Shown here in pieces: positions 1 through 8,661 of a DNA stretch of 64,000 nt. Each line of letters begins with the position of its first letter. The first letter of the stretch is position 1. The notes under the pieces were generated by a model that worked only from the letters and a program-made list of their open reading frames with translations, ran no database searches and was not told where the DNA came from. Origin of the DNA: Mycobacteroides chelonae (lineage in GTDB: Bacteria > Actinomycetota > Actinomycetes > Mycobacteriales > Mycobacteriaceae). The position numbers and the translations under genes were made by a program. The stretch is taken from NCBI RefSeq assembly GCF_016767715.1, contig NZ_CP050145.1:4092001-4156000 (forward strand). Direction: 5' to 3'.

Positions 1-341
1 CCGCCGATGCGTTGCAGCAGCACCTGATTGGTGATCAGTGTGGTCGTCATGCCCATCACAGCCACGGTGCCCAACAGGAACACCGCGGTGAACCCGGCGA
101 CGAACAGCAAGGCCGATCCGGTGACCCGTAACCGCGCCGCGCGGGCACCGGCGCCGTCATCATCGCGGCCATCGGCCCCCACCACGGCGGCGAGGTAGGA
201 CAGATAGCCGGGCACGAGTGGGATCACACACGGCGAGGCGAACGACACCAGCCCGGCCAGCGCACAGGCACCCAGGGCCAGCAGCAGCGGCCCGCTGGTC
301 GCGGCGTCCTGGAACGCGGAGCCGGCATCGGCGAGGATCAC
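1..341 (-). CDS. ccdA: Cytochrome c biogenesis protein CcdA (5' part; 3' end outside window)
   Basis: Thiol-disulfide transporter that passes electrons across the membrane to the extracytoplasmic thioredoxin of cytochrome c maturation. The visible 113 residues start with GTG at 341 and contain FASPCVIPLVPGYLSYL, the SPC..PL.P.Y signature with the first redox Cys. Two hydrophobic helices flank an Asp/Gly/Ala/Arg-rich loop. The GTG overlaps the stop of the upstream TlpA-like gene by four bases (GTGA), so translation is probably coupled. The order hemL–phosphatase–thioredoxin–ccdA matches M. tuberculosis Rv0524–Rv0527 as I recall it. The second Cys lies beyond the window. Confidence 0.9.
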   Translation of the reverse strand, partial: MILADAGSAFQDAATSGPLLLALGACALAGLVSFASPCVIPLVPGYLSYLAAVVGADGRDDDGAGARAARLRVTGSALLFVAGFTAVFLLGTVAVMGMTTTLITNQVLLQRIG

Positions 342-949
342 TTCTTTACTCCCGCAGGCTCTTTCGTCGATTCTTGCGCGACGCGCTCAACCACTGGTTG
401 CAGATCCTGGGTCAACAACTCGCGCAGGAATACCGCCGCCACCCGATGCTGCCGGTCCAGCACCAGGGTCGCGGGAATGGCCCCCGTCGGGAATTTCCTG
501 CCGAACGCGATGAGCGTGCGCATCGACGGGTCATAGATGGATGGGTACGGCACCTTGCGGTCGGCCACAAAGTCCTGCGCCTTGGTGATCTCGTTGTCCC
601 GGACGTTGATGCCGAGAAATTCGACGCCTTGAGCGTGGGTGGCCTTGTAGACATCTTCCAGCGCCGAGAACTCCGAGCGGCAGGGCCCGCACCATTGCCC
701 CCATACGTTGATGACGACGACCTTCTCGGTGAAATCGTTGAGCGACAGTGTTTTTGTGGGGTCCAGCAGGTTGGGCCCCTCGATCAGACCGGGGGTCTGA
801 CGGGCCTCGGGCGGATCGTAGAAGATGTCGGTCTTGCCGCCGGGTGAGACGAACTGGAACTGCCCGCCGCGCGCCACCGCGTCATCACCGGTAGAGCACC
901 CGGTGATGAGCAGAGCCAGCGCGGCCATCGCCGCGACCACACGTCGCAC
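338..949 (-). CDS. TlpA/ResA-like thioredoxin-fold lipoprotein (cytochrome c maturation)
   Basis: A 203-residue exported thiol-disulfide oxidoreductase that probably reduces apocytochrome c haem-binding cysteines outside the membrane, receiving electrons from CcdA. The N-terminus is a lipoprotein signal with lipobox LITGC, lipidated Cys18. The thioredoxin active site is WCGPC (Cys87 and Cys90), followed by a typical AhpC/TSA-TlpA fold. The start is GTG at 949, only a few bases after the phosphatase stop at 953, and the 3' end overlaps ccdA. It belongs to the hemL–ccdA transcription unit. Family assignment is firm; the exact partner cytochrome is inferred. Confidence 0.9.
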   Translation of the reverse strand: MRRVVAAMAALALLITGCSTGDDAVARGGQFQFVSPGGKTDIFYDPPEARQTPGLIEGPNLLDPTKTLSLNDFTEKVVVINVWGQWCGPCRSEFSALEDVYKATHAQGVEFLGINVRDNEITKAQDFVADRKVPYPSIYDPSMRTLIAFGRKFPTGAIPATLVLDRQHRVAAVFLRELLTQDLQPVVERVAQESTKEPAGVKK

Positions 950-952
950 TGG

Positions 953-1555
953 CTACCCTGCCGGTTCCGAGTACACGACGTCGACGAACTCGTCCCCGTC
1001 GAATACCAGCGAGGTGAGTGAGGCGACGTTGCACTGGCGTTTGCGTGGGTCGTGCCACAGTCGCTTGCCCAGCAGGTACTGGCGCGCCGTCCACACCGGC
1101 AGCTGATGACTCACGCACACCACCTCGGAGCCCTCGGCACGACCGCGCGCCCGGTCGATCGCCGACGTCATCCGGGATGCGATGTCGTGGTACGACTCTC
1201 CCCAGGACGGGGTGAACGGGTCACGCAGCTTCCACCAGTTCCGGGGGTCGCGCAAGGCCCCGTCACCCACCGACACCTTCATGCCCTCGAAAGAGTTGTC
1301 GGCCTCGATCAGGTCATCGTCAGAGATAATGGTGAGGCCATGAGCCTCGGCGATGGGCGTGGCAGTCTGCTGGGCGCGCAACAGCGGTGAGGCCACTACC
1401 GCGGCAATCTCATTGCCCCGCAGCGACTCTGCCACCTTGACCGCCTGCGCCTGCCCCTTGTCCGACAACCGGAAATTTGGCAGTCGGCCGTACAGAATGC
1501 CCTCGGGATTGTGTACTTCTCCATGGCGCATCAAATGAACGATGGTGCGGGTCAT
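953..1555 (-). CDS. Histidine phosphatase (phosphoglycerate mutase-like) family protein
   Basis: 200 residues. The N-terminal LMRHGE motif carries the phospho-acceptor His11, and CVSHQ near residue 150 supplies the second catalytic His. Length and motifs fit a broad-specificity phosphatase rather than a glycolytic mutase. It lies 8 bp downstream of hemL and just upstream of the TlpA-like gene, the same position as Rv0525 in M. tuberculosis (from memory). The substrate is unknown; placement between haem and cytochrome c genes suggests a haem-related role, but this is context only. Confidence 0.88.
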   Translation of the reverse strand: MTRTIVHLMRHGEVHNPEGILYGRLPNFRLSDKGQAQAVKVAESLRGNEIAAVVASPLLRAQQTATPIAEAHGLTIISDDDLIEADNSFEGMKVSVGDGALRDPRNWWKLRDPFTPSWGESYHDIASRMTSAIDRARGRAEGSEVVCVSHQLPVWTARQYLLGKRLWHDPRKRQCNVASLTSLVFDGDEFVDVVYSEPAG

Positions 1556-1563
1556 GAAATTCC

Positions 1564-2904
1564 TTACCTCTCCTCGACAGAGGCCGCGGCGCGGGCAGCG
1601 GCGGGCAAAGCGTCGGCAATACGGTCGAACGCCTCGTCATCGAGGGCGGTGGAAACAAACCAGGTCTCGAACGCGCTCGGCGGCGCGTATACGTCGCGGC
1701 TCAGCAGCGCGTGGAAAAACGCGGGATAACGCCAGGTGTCGGTCGCCTTGGCGCTCTCGAAATCATGCACCGGCTCAGCACCGAAGAAGAGGCTGAACAT
1801 GTTGCCGGCCCGGCCGATCTGGTGCGCCACCCCCTCGGCATCCAGAGCCGCGGTGATCAGTGCGATGAGCGCATCGGCGTTACGATCAAGCGTCTCATAG
1901 GCTTTCGCATCTGCCGCACGCAATGAGGCCAATCCTGCGGCAACAGCGATCGGATTGCCGGACAACGTGCCTGCCTGATACACCGGCCCCAACGGCGCGA
2001 GGCGCTCCATGATGTCGGCGCGACCGCCGAACGCGGCGGCGGGCATGCCGCCGCTCATCACCTTGCCGAACGTGACCAGATCTCCGGCCACCTGGTCAAT
2101 GCCGAACCAGCCCGAGCGGCTGACCCGGAAACCCGTCATGACCTCATCCATGATGAGTAGCGCGCAATGGTTTTCCGTGATGCGCCGCAGCCCGGTGTTG
2201 AAATCCGGTGCGGGCGCGACGGTGCCCATGTTGCCTGCGGCGGCCTCGGTGATGACAGCGGCGATCTGATCGCCCTGTTCGGCGAAGGTGCGGGCCACGG
2301 CACCGATGTCGTTGTACGGCAACACGATGGTGTCGGCCGCGGAGGCGCCGGTGACACCGGGCGAGGAAGGCAGGCCCAGGGTGGCCACGCCGGAACCGGC
2401 ATCGGCCAGCAGGGCGTCCACATGCCCGTGGTAGCAACCGGCGAACTTGACGATCTTGGGCCGCCCGGTGAACCCGCGCGCCAGGCGCACCGCACTCATG
2501 GTGGCTTCGGTTCCGGAGTTGACCAGACGCACCTTTTCCACTGGCTGCACGCGATCGATGAGCTCGCGTGCGAGCTCGATCTCCCCCTCGACGGGCGCGC
2601 CGAAGGACAGCCCATCCTTGGCGGCCCGTTGCACGGCCTCCACCACGGCGGGGTGTGCGTGGCCGAGGATCAGCGGACCCCAGGAGCAGACCAGGTCCAC
2701 GTAGCGGTTGTCGTCGACATCGGTGAGCCAGCATCCGGCGCCGGATTTGATGAACCGCGGGACACCGCCGACCGCCGCGAAGGCGCGCACCGGCGAGTTC
2801 ACTCCACCTGGGATGACGGCCGAGGCATCGGCGAACAAACGTGCGGATTTGGCTGTCTCGTCAGGCACGGCATCCAGTGTCTCAGCTGGCGCCAAATCGT
2901 CCAC
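1564..2904 (-). CDS. hemL: Glutamate-1-semialdehyde 2,1-aminomutase
   Basis: PLP enzyme that converts glutamate-1-semialdehyde to 5-aminolevulinate, the second step of the C5 haem pathway. It has 446 residues with [12 protein letters not shown] near the N-terminus, [25 protein letters not shown] (Asp253, pyridine N contact) and [10 protein letters not shown] with PLP-Lys281. The start is GTG at 2904. That start codon lies inside a perfect 9-bp inverted repeat (2900–2920) wedged between this gene and the preceding stop at 2921, which could mask initiation. The gene heads the hemL–phosphatase–TlpA–ccdA unit, 11 kb from the other hem genes of the window. Confidence 0.97.
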   Translation of the reverse strand: MDDLAPAETLDAVPDETAKSARLFADASAVIPGGVNSPVRAFAAVGGVPRFIKSGAGCWLTDVDDNRYVDLVCSWGPLILGHAHPAVVEAVQRAAKDGLSFGAPVEGEIELARELIDRVQPVEKVRLVNSGTEATMSAVRLARGFTGRPKIVKFAGCYHGHVDALLADAGSGVATLGLPSSPGVTGASAADTIVLPYNDIGAVARTFAEQGDQIAAVITEAAAGNMGTVAPAPDFNTGLRRITENHCALLIMDEVMTGFRVSRSGWFGIDQVAGDLVTFGKVMSGGMPAAAFGGRADIMERLAPLGPVYQAGTLSGNPIAVAAGLASLRAADAKAYETLDRNADALIALITAALDAEGVAHQIGRAGNMFSLFFGAEPVHDFESAKATDTWRYPAFFHALLSRDVYAPPSAFETWFVSTALDDEAFDRIADALPAAARAAASVEER

Positions 2905-2920
2905 TACAGGGTGTAGTGGA
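2900..2920. promoter_or_regulatory. Perfect inverted repeat over the hemL start codon
   Basis: TCCACTACA and TGTAGTGGA are perfect 9-bp reverse complements separated by GGG. The element fills exactly the gap between the stop codon of the upstream DUF385 gene (2921–2923) and hemL. In the hemL-direction transcript the GUG start lies in the 3' arm of a 9-bp hairpin with a three-base loop. It could be a protein operator, a translation-controlling hairpin or an intergenic stem; no T-tract follows, so a classical terminator is unlikely. Confidence 0.7.
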
Positions 2921-3310
2921 TCAGGCAGGTCTCAACGCAAAAGTGGGGTGATCGGCATCGTCGGGCAGCTGGGCGAAGTAGCCGTCCACGACCTTCCCGG
3001 CCTTGGGCTTGTAGGCGGCGATGATGGGCGCGCGATCGGCGACCGGGACCTCGGTGGCCGTGTATGCCGTGGTGGCGCCCTTGACGGTGAGTGTCACCTG
3101 CGGGTTAGCCCTGATGTTTTTGACCCATTGACTCTCGCCACGGGTGGACACCAGGTACTTGACGCCATCGACGTCCACGGTCGCGACCGGGATCTGCTGG
3201 GGCTCGCCGCTGACCCGCTTGGTGATCGTGAGGGTCTCGCCGATATTGGCGGCCATCGCTACCCGGTTGAAGACCTTGCGCACGAACCAAGGGGGCTTGA
3301 GGTATGCCAT
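2921..3310 (-). CDS. DUF385/Ddn-family nitroreductase-like protein
   Basis: 129 residues of the split-barrel flavin/F420-dependent family that includes mycobacterial Ddn (F420H2-dependent quinone/nitro reductases). Recognisable pieces are the N-terminal basic/aromatic segment, [37 protein letters not shown] (the core strand plus W..N.RANP motif) and the [11 protein letters not shown] tail. The start is ATG at 3310. A second DUF385-like gene starts divergently only 21 bp away at 3332. It lies directly upstream of hemL on the same strand and may be co-transcribed. Cofactor and substrate are not shown by sequence. Confidence 0.85.
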   Translation of the reverse strand: MAYLKPPWFVRKVFNRVAMAANIGETLTITKRVSGEPQQIPVATVDVDGVKYLVSTRGESQWVKNIRANPQVTLTVKGATTAYTATEVPVADRAPIIAAYKPKAGKVVDGYFAQLPDDADHPTFALRPA

Positions 3311-3331
3311 GGATCACAGTTTGATGGTGGT

Positions 3332-3703
3332 ATGCAGATACCGCAATCGGTCGCGCGCTTCAACAAGTACGTCACCAACCCCGTCCAGCGGCTGTGGGCA
3401 GGCTGGGCCCCGAGCTTCGCCATCATCGAACACAAGGGCCGCAAGTCGGGCAAGGAGTTCCGGACGCCCGTCACCGCATTCAAGACACCCGACGGCGTGG
3501 CCATCCTGCTGACCTACGGCCCGGACCGGGACTGGCTGAAGAACCTGCAGGCGGCCGGTGGCGGGAGGATCGTGCGCAGGGGGAAGACCCACGACGTCGT
3601 CAATCCGCGCGTGGTCAGCCGGGACGAGGCAGCGGCACTGGTGAAGAGCCGCGCCTTCGGACGTCTGCCGTTCGAACAGGCCGTGCTGCTGACCTACGCC
3701 TGA
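3332..3703 (+). CDS. Small DUF385/Ddn-family protein
   Basis: 123 residues starting at ATG 3332. The pattern FAIIEHKGRKSGKEFRTPVTAFKTPDGVAILLTYGPDRDWLKNLQAAGGGRIVRRGKTHDV is that of small Rv-type nitroreductase/deazaflavin-dependent proteins, with the H.GRKSG..R.TPV core and the D..W.KNL.A.G motif. It is divergent from another family member (21 bp between starts) and overlaps the convergent MpaB-type gene by 10 bp. The family usually binds F420 or a flavin; the reaction here is unknown. Confidence 0.85.
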   Translation: MQIPQSVARFNKYVTNPVQRLWAGWAPSFAIIEHKGRKSGKEFRTPVTAFKTPDGVAILLTYGPDRDWLKNLQAAGGGRIVRRGKTHDVVNPRVVSRDEAAALVKSRAFGRLPFEQAVLLTYA

Positions 3704-4941
3704 GCGGCCGGTACCGGTGCCCGTTGCGATACCTCGCGGCGGGCCGTGCTGACGGTGCGGCTGGTCCGTTTCACCGCGTCCTCGAGGATCCGCTGCTGGC
3801 GGCCCTCGAACCTGGTGCGCAGGCGTGGGCTCATCATGCGTGCCACACGCGAGGTCAGATTGCAGACCGTGATGACGGGCGTGATCAACAGCAGCGGGCT
3901 GGGCGCGGGCAGACCGAACTTCTTCCGTTGCGGCCCATAGGCAATGCCGGCGATCTCGGCATGGAACCGGCGAACCGCCCATTGCACGGCGGCGGCGACG
4001 GGTCCACCGGTGGGCAATCCGTATACGCCGGTGACGGCGTCGAGGGTGGCCTGGGTGAGCGCGCGCGTGTGCTGGTCACTGCCCGCATCGGTGAGCATGA
4101 TTAGGTACGCGAGTCTGCCGAGCCCGGTCAAGGTATCCATCTGTAACTCCGGGGCCAGTCCCATGAGATGGCTCTGGTAGCGCCAGAGATGCAGAATCGC
4201 CCTGAGATCGGCCGGGGTGCCGATGGCGCCGAACGCCACCAGGCTGATCGAACCGGCGAAGATGGGGACCCAGCCCGCGGCGGTCTGCGCCTGCCCGGCC
4301 GGACAGTCGAACTTGTCCTCGTCCCAGCCGCCCATCGCGCGTGCCCCGGACCGGGCGTACGCGTGGATGAGCCGCACCCGCACCGTCGCCTTGAATCCGT
4401 TGCCATAGCGGTTCATTCCGCCGGGCTCCCCGGACGAATACATCCACTTCGCCGCTTCTATCAACCGTCCGGCGGAGGCATCCTCGATGCCGCCCGCTCG
4501 GGTCAGCAGTTCGTTACCGCCACGCTCGTTGAGGAAGCTCGCCGGCAAGGTCACCGCCAGCGCACCGAGGAAGGCCAGCCGGATCGGGGTGTTCCGCAGC
4601 ATTCGTTGGGCGCGCCGGATCTTGCGGAAGTCCACCCAATACGGCGTGGCTTCCGCATCCTCGATAAAGGCCACCAGCTCGGGCAGTGGATCCTCAACAC
4701 TGACGAGCCCGTGTTCCAGGGCATCTTCAAATTGCTTGCGGCCCAATCCCTTCGGTAGGCGTGACATGGCCTCCACCAGATGGTCGGCCAACGGATCACC
4801 CATCAGGGTGTACTTGCGGAACGTTGCCAGCTGAGCTTCCGTGGGGCGCGCGCCGACGGCATCCAAGAGCGCCATAAGCGGCTCGGACGGCATCCGCCGC
4901 CGGTTTCCGACGGGTGTTTCCAATGCGGTGACGTGTGACAT
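3694..4941 (-). CDS. Oxygenase MpaB family protein (DUF2236)
   Basis: 415 residues, mostly helical. The motifs MYSSGEPGGMNRYGNGFKATVRVRLIHAYAR and GWVPIFAGSISLVAFGAIGTPADL match the MpaB/rubber-oxygenase-like DUF2236 family, whose characterised relatives (MpaB, latex-clearing protein Lcp) bind b-type haem and oxidise hydrophobic substrates. I chose ATG 4941 because AAAGGA lies about 7 bases upstream; an extension to 4971 has no such site. The gene is divergent from a TetR regulator at 5052, with a perfect palindrome between them, so it is probably the repressor's target. The substrate is unknown. Confidence 0.85.
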   Translation of the reverse strand: MSHVTALETPVGNRRRMPSEPLMALLDAVGARPTEAQLATFRKYTLMGDPLADHLVEAMSRLPKGLGRKQFEDALEHGLVSVEDPLPELVAFIEDAEATPYWVDFRKIRRAQRMLRNTPIRLAFLGALAVTLPASFLNERGGNELLTRAGGIEDASAGRLIEAAKWMYSSGEPGGMNRYGNGFKATVRVRLIHAYARSGARAMGGWDEDKFDCPAGQAQTAAGWVPIFAGSISLVAFGAIGTPADLRAILHLWRYQSHLMGLAPELQMDTLTGLGRLAYLIMLTDAGSDQHTRALTQATLDAVTGVYGLPTGGPVAAAVQWAVRRFHAEIAGIAYGPQRKKFGLPAPSPLLLITPVITVCNLTSRVARMMSPRLRTRFEGRQQRILEDAVKRTSRTVSTARREVSQRAPVPAAQA

Positions 4942-4973
4942 GACCTGTCCTTTCGGGCCGATTGCCCACAAAC

Positions 4974-4989
4974 CAGATCAGTTGATCTG
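4974..4989. promoter_or_regulatory. Palindromic putative TetR operator
   Basis: CAGATCA–GT–TGATCTG is a perfect 7-bp inverted repeat in the 110-bp divergent gap between the MpaB-type gene and the TetR gene. Size, symmetry and position fit an autoregulatory TetR site that controls both promoters. Binding is inferred. Confidence 0.6.
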
Positions 4990-5051
4990 TTTTACTGACA
5001 TATGCTCTACCCGACAGTCCGTTCACGCAAGAGCCGGAGGCGAAGTCGCAG

Positions 5052-5669
5052 ATGAAAGCGGGTGACGTGACCCATATGTCGCAGGCTGAGCGGCGACGGA
5101 GCACCACCGCGAAACTGCTGGAAGCCACCATCGAGTCCATCCTCGATATCGGCTACGCCGCCACCACCGTGCGCGGCGTGGCCGAACGCGCTGGGGTCTC
5201 CCTGGGTGCGCGCAGTCATTTCTTTCCGCGCCGGATCGACATGGTGATGGCCGCACTCGACTATCTCTGCGCCGATCGGCTGGCGGCCGCACGCGCCAGC
5301 GTGGACCAGATGCCCACGGGCGCCGACGGCAGGCTGCGACACCTCCTGAACCTCATGTGGCAGGACTACACGGGCCGGAGCTTCATCGCAGGAATGAAGC
5401 TGTGGGTTGCGGCGGCCGACGACCCTGAACTGCGCACACACCTGGCCACCAGCACGCGGGCGCTGAATACATCGCTACAAGAGCTCTACGCACACGCCAT
5501 CGACGATGACCTGGCCCAAACCCCCAACCTGTTACCGCGGATCGTGATGGTTCATCACCTGCTCAGTGGATACGCGTTCAACCACGCCTTCGCACCCGAT
5601 GGTCAAGAGCCAGGAAGTCTCGACTGGCCGCAGCTACGCGACGAACTTGAGCGATTAATTCGCGGGTAG
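5052..5669 (+). CDS. TetR family transcriptional regulator
   Basis: 205 residues. The N-terminal helix-turn-helix (about residues 15–60) reads TTAKLLEATIESILDIGYAATTVRGVAERAGVSLGARSHFFPRRIDMVMAALDYL, a clear TetR_N domain; the rest is a helical ligand-binding domain. ATG 5052 has GGAGG about 12 bases upstream; ATG 5076 is an alternative giving MSQAERRR. It is divergent from the MpaB-type oxygenase with a 16-bp palindrome in between, which implies local repression of both genes. The inducer is unknown. Confidence 0.92.
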   Translation: MKAGDVTHMSQAERRRSTTAKLLEATIESILDIGYAATTVRGVAERAGVSLGARSHFFPRRIDMVMAALDYLCADRLAAARASVDQMPTGADGRLRHLLNLMWQDYTGRSFIAGMKLWVAAADDPELRTHLATSTRALNTSLQELYAHAIDDDLAQTPNLLPRIVMVHHLLSGYAFNHAFAPDGQEPGSLDWPQLRDELERLIRG

Positions 5670-5682
5670 CGGCACACCTACC
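5665..5682. terminator. Possible weak bidirectional stem between convergent genes
   Basis: GGTAG and CTACC form a 5-bp stem around the two convergent stop codons of the TetR and M13 genes. There is no U-tract, so termination here is only a possibility. Confidence 0.25.
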
Positions 5683-7753
5683 AGATCTTCACAAACTTTT
5701 CCGGCGAGTTCACCATGGGATCGCCTGCCAGACAACCAAATTCGGCGGCATACGGCGCAACATTGGGCACCACGCCGTTGATGCGCAACGCCGGCGGCGA
5801 ATGCGGATCGCTGGCCAGCTGGGTAATCGCAGCCTCGGGGCGCTGTTTGTCTCGCCAGATCCGCGCGTAGTTCAGGAAGAACCGCTGCGTGTCGTTGAAC
5901 CCGACAATGCCGCTGATCTTGTCGCCATCTTTCTTCTTGGCCAACTCCGCGACCAGCGCGTCATAGGCGGTGTTGACGCCGCCGAGATCCGCGATGTTCT
6001 CGCCCAACGTGAGCTTGCCGTCGACATGTAGCTCGGGGTGGCCCGGAATAGGCGTATAGGCATTGAACTGCTGCACCAGCCGGTTGGCGCGCTTCTCGAA
6101 CTCCTCGCGATCGTTCGGAGTCCACCAATTGACCCGGTTGCCCTCACCGTCGAACTGGCTGCCCTCATCGTCGAACGCATGGGTGAATTCGTGACCGATC
6201 ACCGCACCGATACCGCCGTAGTTGAACGCCGGATCACCCTTGGGGTCATAGAACGGCGCCTGCAGGATTGCCGCGGGAATGGTGATGCTGTTCTCGGTGG
6301 GGTCGTACTGAGCGTTGACCGTCTGCGGCGTCATCCCCCACAGCGACCGATCGGTGGGGTGCCCGATCTTGTCCATGTCGAAGTCGTGATTGAACTTCAA
6401 CGCGGCGGCCCTGTCCGCGTAGAAGTTGTCGCCGGTCAACTTCAGCTTGGAGAAATCCCGATTCTTGTCGGGGAAGCCCACCTTGAGGATCAGCTTGTCC
6501 CACTTGCCCTTTGCGGCGAGTTTGGTCTGTGGGCTCATCCAGTCGACGGCCTCAATGCGCTTACGGAGAGCCTCCTTGACATTGCCCACCACCTCGGTGG
6601 CCGAGCGCTTGGCGCGATCGCTGAACATGCGGTCGACGTACAACTGTCCCAGCGCCGGGCCCACCAGCGTGTTGACGATCTCAAGGCCCTGCTCCCAGCG
6701 CTGCTTCTGCGCCGTGGTTCCGGTAAGCGCCGAATCGTATGTAAAGGCATTGTCGCGAAAGGCTTTCGATAACGCGTCGGCAGACCTGTGCACCGCATGG
6801 AAGGTCAGATACGACTTCCAGGTGTCCAGATCGGTGGTGGCGAGCAACCGATCGAATGTCGTGAAGAACTCGGTCTCGGCAAGGGAAAACGACCTGGCGA
6901 GCGGGGCCCCGTGCGCCTTCAAGTAGGCACCCCATTCGAAATGTGGTGTCACCGCGTCTGCCTGAGCGACGGTCACGAGCTTGTACTGGTTGGCCGGATC
7001 ACGTTGCTGCACAGGACTCAACGTCGAGGCGGCCAGCGCTGATTCGAGCGCGGCCACCTGTTCGGTACGGGCCTTGGCAACCTCCTGGTTCGCTCCGATC
7101 AATCCGAATGTCGATGCGATGTAGGTGCGATACGCGTTGAAGACCGACGCGTACTTGGGGTCGGTGTAGTAGTCCTTGGCCGGCATGCCCAGCGCGTCGG
7201 CCCTGGCGTAGCCGATCTGCTCGGTGGCGTTGGCGTAGTCGGCGCCGGCCTCGAAACCGAACACCAGGTGCTGCCCGGTGGCGGCATCGGCAGCCAGAAA
7301 GGCCGCGAGCTCCTGGGGCGAGTTGATCTGATCGATCGCGGCGAGCGTTGGACGAATGGGGTCATACCCGGCCGCGTCGAGCTTCGCGTCGTCGGTGGCG
7401 GCACGGTATAGGAGACCGACTTGGTAGTTGACCGACTCATGATCGGCGGTTCCGAGTCCGGAGACCGCACCGTCGACGATCTCGTGCTGAACGTCACGGG
7501 ACTGGTCGGCCAACATGTCGAAGCTGCCATAGCTGGACTTGTCCGCAGGGATGGTGGCCTGCTCAATCCATTTGGCATTCACAAACCCATTGAGATCGGT
7601 GCACGCGGCGAAACGCATGCTCAGCTGCGCGTTATCGAACGTTGGAAGGGGCACATTCGACGCCACCGGGGCGGTGGGCTGGTCCCGGGTACACCCGGAA
7701 ATGGACATGGCCAGCACTAGCGCCGCCATACCGGCGGATCGACTCAGAGGCAT
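5678..7753 (-). CDS. M13 (neprilysin) family zinc metallopeptidase, predicted lipoprotein
   Basis: 691 residues from ATG 7753. The zinc site is VIGHEFTHAFDDEG (His521, Glu522, His525), with the third ligand Glu585 in GENIADLGGV; the end, APYAAEF.C..KFVKIW, is typical of M13 enzymes. A signal peptide ends in lipobox SISGC, so this is a surface lipoprotein, unlike Zmp1 (Rv0198c), which as I recall lacks a lipobox. Other in-frame ATGs at 7762 and 7771 precede the same signal. It is convergent with TetR and divergent from the TSUP permease. Probable role: turnover of extracellular peptides. Confidence 0.92.
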   Translation of the reverse strand: MPLSRSAGMAALVLAMSISGCTRDQPTAPVASNVPLPTFDNAQLSMRFAACTDLNGFVNAKWIEQATIPADKSSYGSFDMLADQSRDVQHEIVDGAVSGLGTADHESVNYQVGLLYRAATDDAKLDAAGYDPIRPTLAAIDQINSPQELAAFLAADAATGQHLVFGFEAGADYANATEQIGYARADALGMPAKDYYTDPKYASVFNAYRTYIASTFGLIGANQEVAKARTEQVAALESALAASTLSPVQQRDPANQYKLVTVAQADAVTPHFEWGAYLKAHGAPLARSFSLAETEFFTTFDRLLATTDLDTWKSYLTFHAVHRSADALSKAFRDNAFTYDSALTGTTAQKQRWEQGLEIVNTLVGPALGQLYVDRMFSDRAKRSATEVVGNVKEALRKRIEAVDWMSPQTKLAAKGKWDKLILKVGFPDKNRDFSKLKLTGDNFYADRAAALKFNHDFDMDKIGHPTDRSLWGMTPQTVNAQYDPTENSITIPAAILQAPFYDPKGDPAFNYGGIGAVIGHEFTHAFDDEGSQFDGEGNRVNWWTPNDREEFEKRANRLVQQFNAYTPIPGHPELHVDGKLTLGENIADLGGVNTAYDALVAELAKKKDGDKISGIVGFNDTQRFFLNYARIWRDKQRPEAAITQLASDPHSPPALRINGVVPNVAPYAAEFGCLAGDPMVNSPEKFVKIW

Positions 7754-7860
7754 GCCCACCATTTTGCCCATCTGAACCGTTACGTCGAGCCTCACGCTGT
7801 GGCGGGTTTCACTGAGGGCAGGAATTGGTTCGGCTGGCTAACGGTCGTAGGCTGGCACGG

Positions 7861-8640
7861 GTGCCGGTGCAGGAGATGATCCTCGTCGCGCTTGCGGCGT
7901 TCGGGGCTGGCGCGATCAACGTGGTTGCCGGGTCCGGCACCCTCATCACCTTCCCCACCCTCATCGCCTTTGGCTACCCGCCCGTGGTGGCGACGATGTC
8001 GAACGCCGTCGGACTGACCGTCGGCAGCATGACGGGCGTATGGGGCTATCGCCGCGAACTATCCGGACAGTGGCCGCGGCTCAAGTGGCAGATACCCGCG
8101 GTGCTGGTCGGTGCGCTCATCGGATCGTTCCTGCTGCTGCATTTGCCCGAGAAGACATTCGTCACCATCGTGCCGGTGCTGCTCATCCTCGCGCTGGTTC
8201 TCGTGGTAGTCGGCCCCAAGATTCAGGCCTGGGCGCGCCGGCGTTCCGAAGCACAGGGCCTAGATGCCGATCATGTCCCTCCGGGCCGGATGGCGGCGCT
8301 CACCGGAGGCAACTTCCTCGTCGGGATTTATGGCGGGTACTTCACTGCGGCCCAAGGGATCATGCAGATCGCGGTGATGGGCGCACTGCTGCCCGAGTCC
8401 ATGCAGCGGATGAACGCGGCCAAGAACGTACTGGCCATGATCACCAATATCGTTGCCGCTCTTGCATACACGATCGTCGCCTTCGACCGGGTGAGCTGGA
8501 CGGCGGCCGGGATCATCGCGGCGGGCTCGTTCGTGGGCGGGCTGGCCGGTGCACGCTGGGGGCGCAAGCTGTCGCCCGGCGCCTTGCGTGTGGTCATCGT
8601 GGCGGTGGGTCTGATCGGCCTGTGGCGCCTGCTCTTCTGA
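7861..8640 (+). CDS. TSUP family (TauE/SafE) membrane permease
   Basis: 259 residues from GTG 7861, with about eight hydrophobic helices. MILVALAAFGAGAINVVAGSGTLITFPTLIAFGYPPVVATMSNAVGLTVGSMTG is the first half of the TauE/SafE repeat and GNFLVGIYGGYFTAAQGIMQIAVMGALLP is the second. Members export or import sulfite, sulfoacetate or related anions. Upstream TTG/GTG starts would add a basic, non-membrane N-terminus, so I prefer GTG 7861 (ATG 7876 is also possible). It stands alone, convergent with the copper ATPase. The ion is unknown. Confidence 0.88.
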   Translation: MPVQEMILVALAAFGAGAINVVAGSGTLITFPTLIAFGYPPVVATMSNAVGLTVGSMTGVWGYRRELSGQWPRLKWQIPAVLVGALIGSFLLLHLPEKTFVTIVPVLLILALVLVVVGPKIQAWARRRSEAQGLDADHVPPGRMAALTGGNFLVGIYGGYFTAAQGIMQIAVMGALLPESMQRMNAAKNVLAMITNIVAALAYTIVAFDRVSWTAAGIIAAGSFVGGLAGARWGRKLSPGALRVVIVAVGLIGLWRLLF

Positions 8641-8661
8641 GTGTCGGCGCGCCAGCGGAAT

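Noticed and set aside
2708..3331. N-terminal extension of the DUF385 gene at 3332
   Set aside because: It is antisense to hemL and the neighbouring DUF385 gene; the family domain begins at about the ATG 3332.
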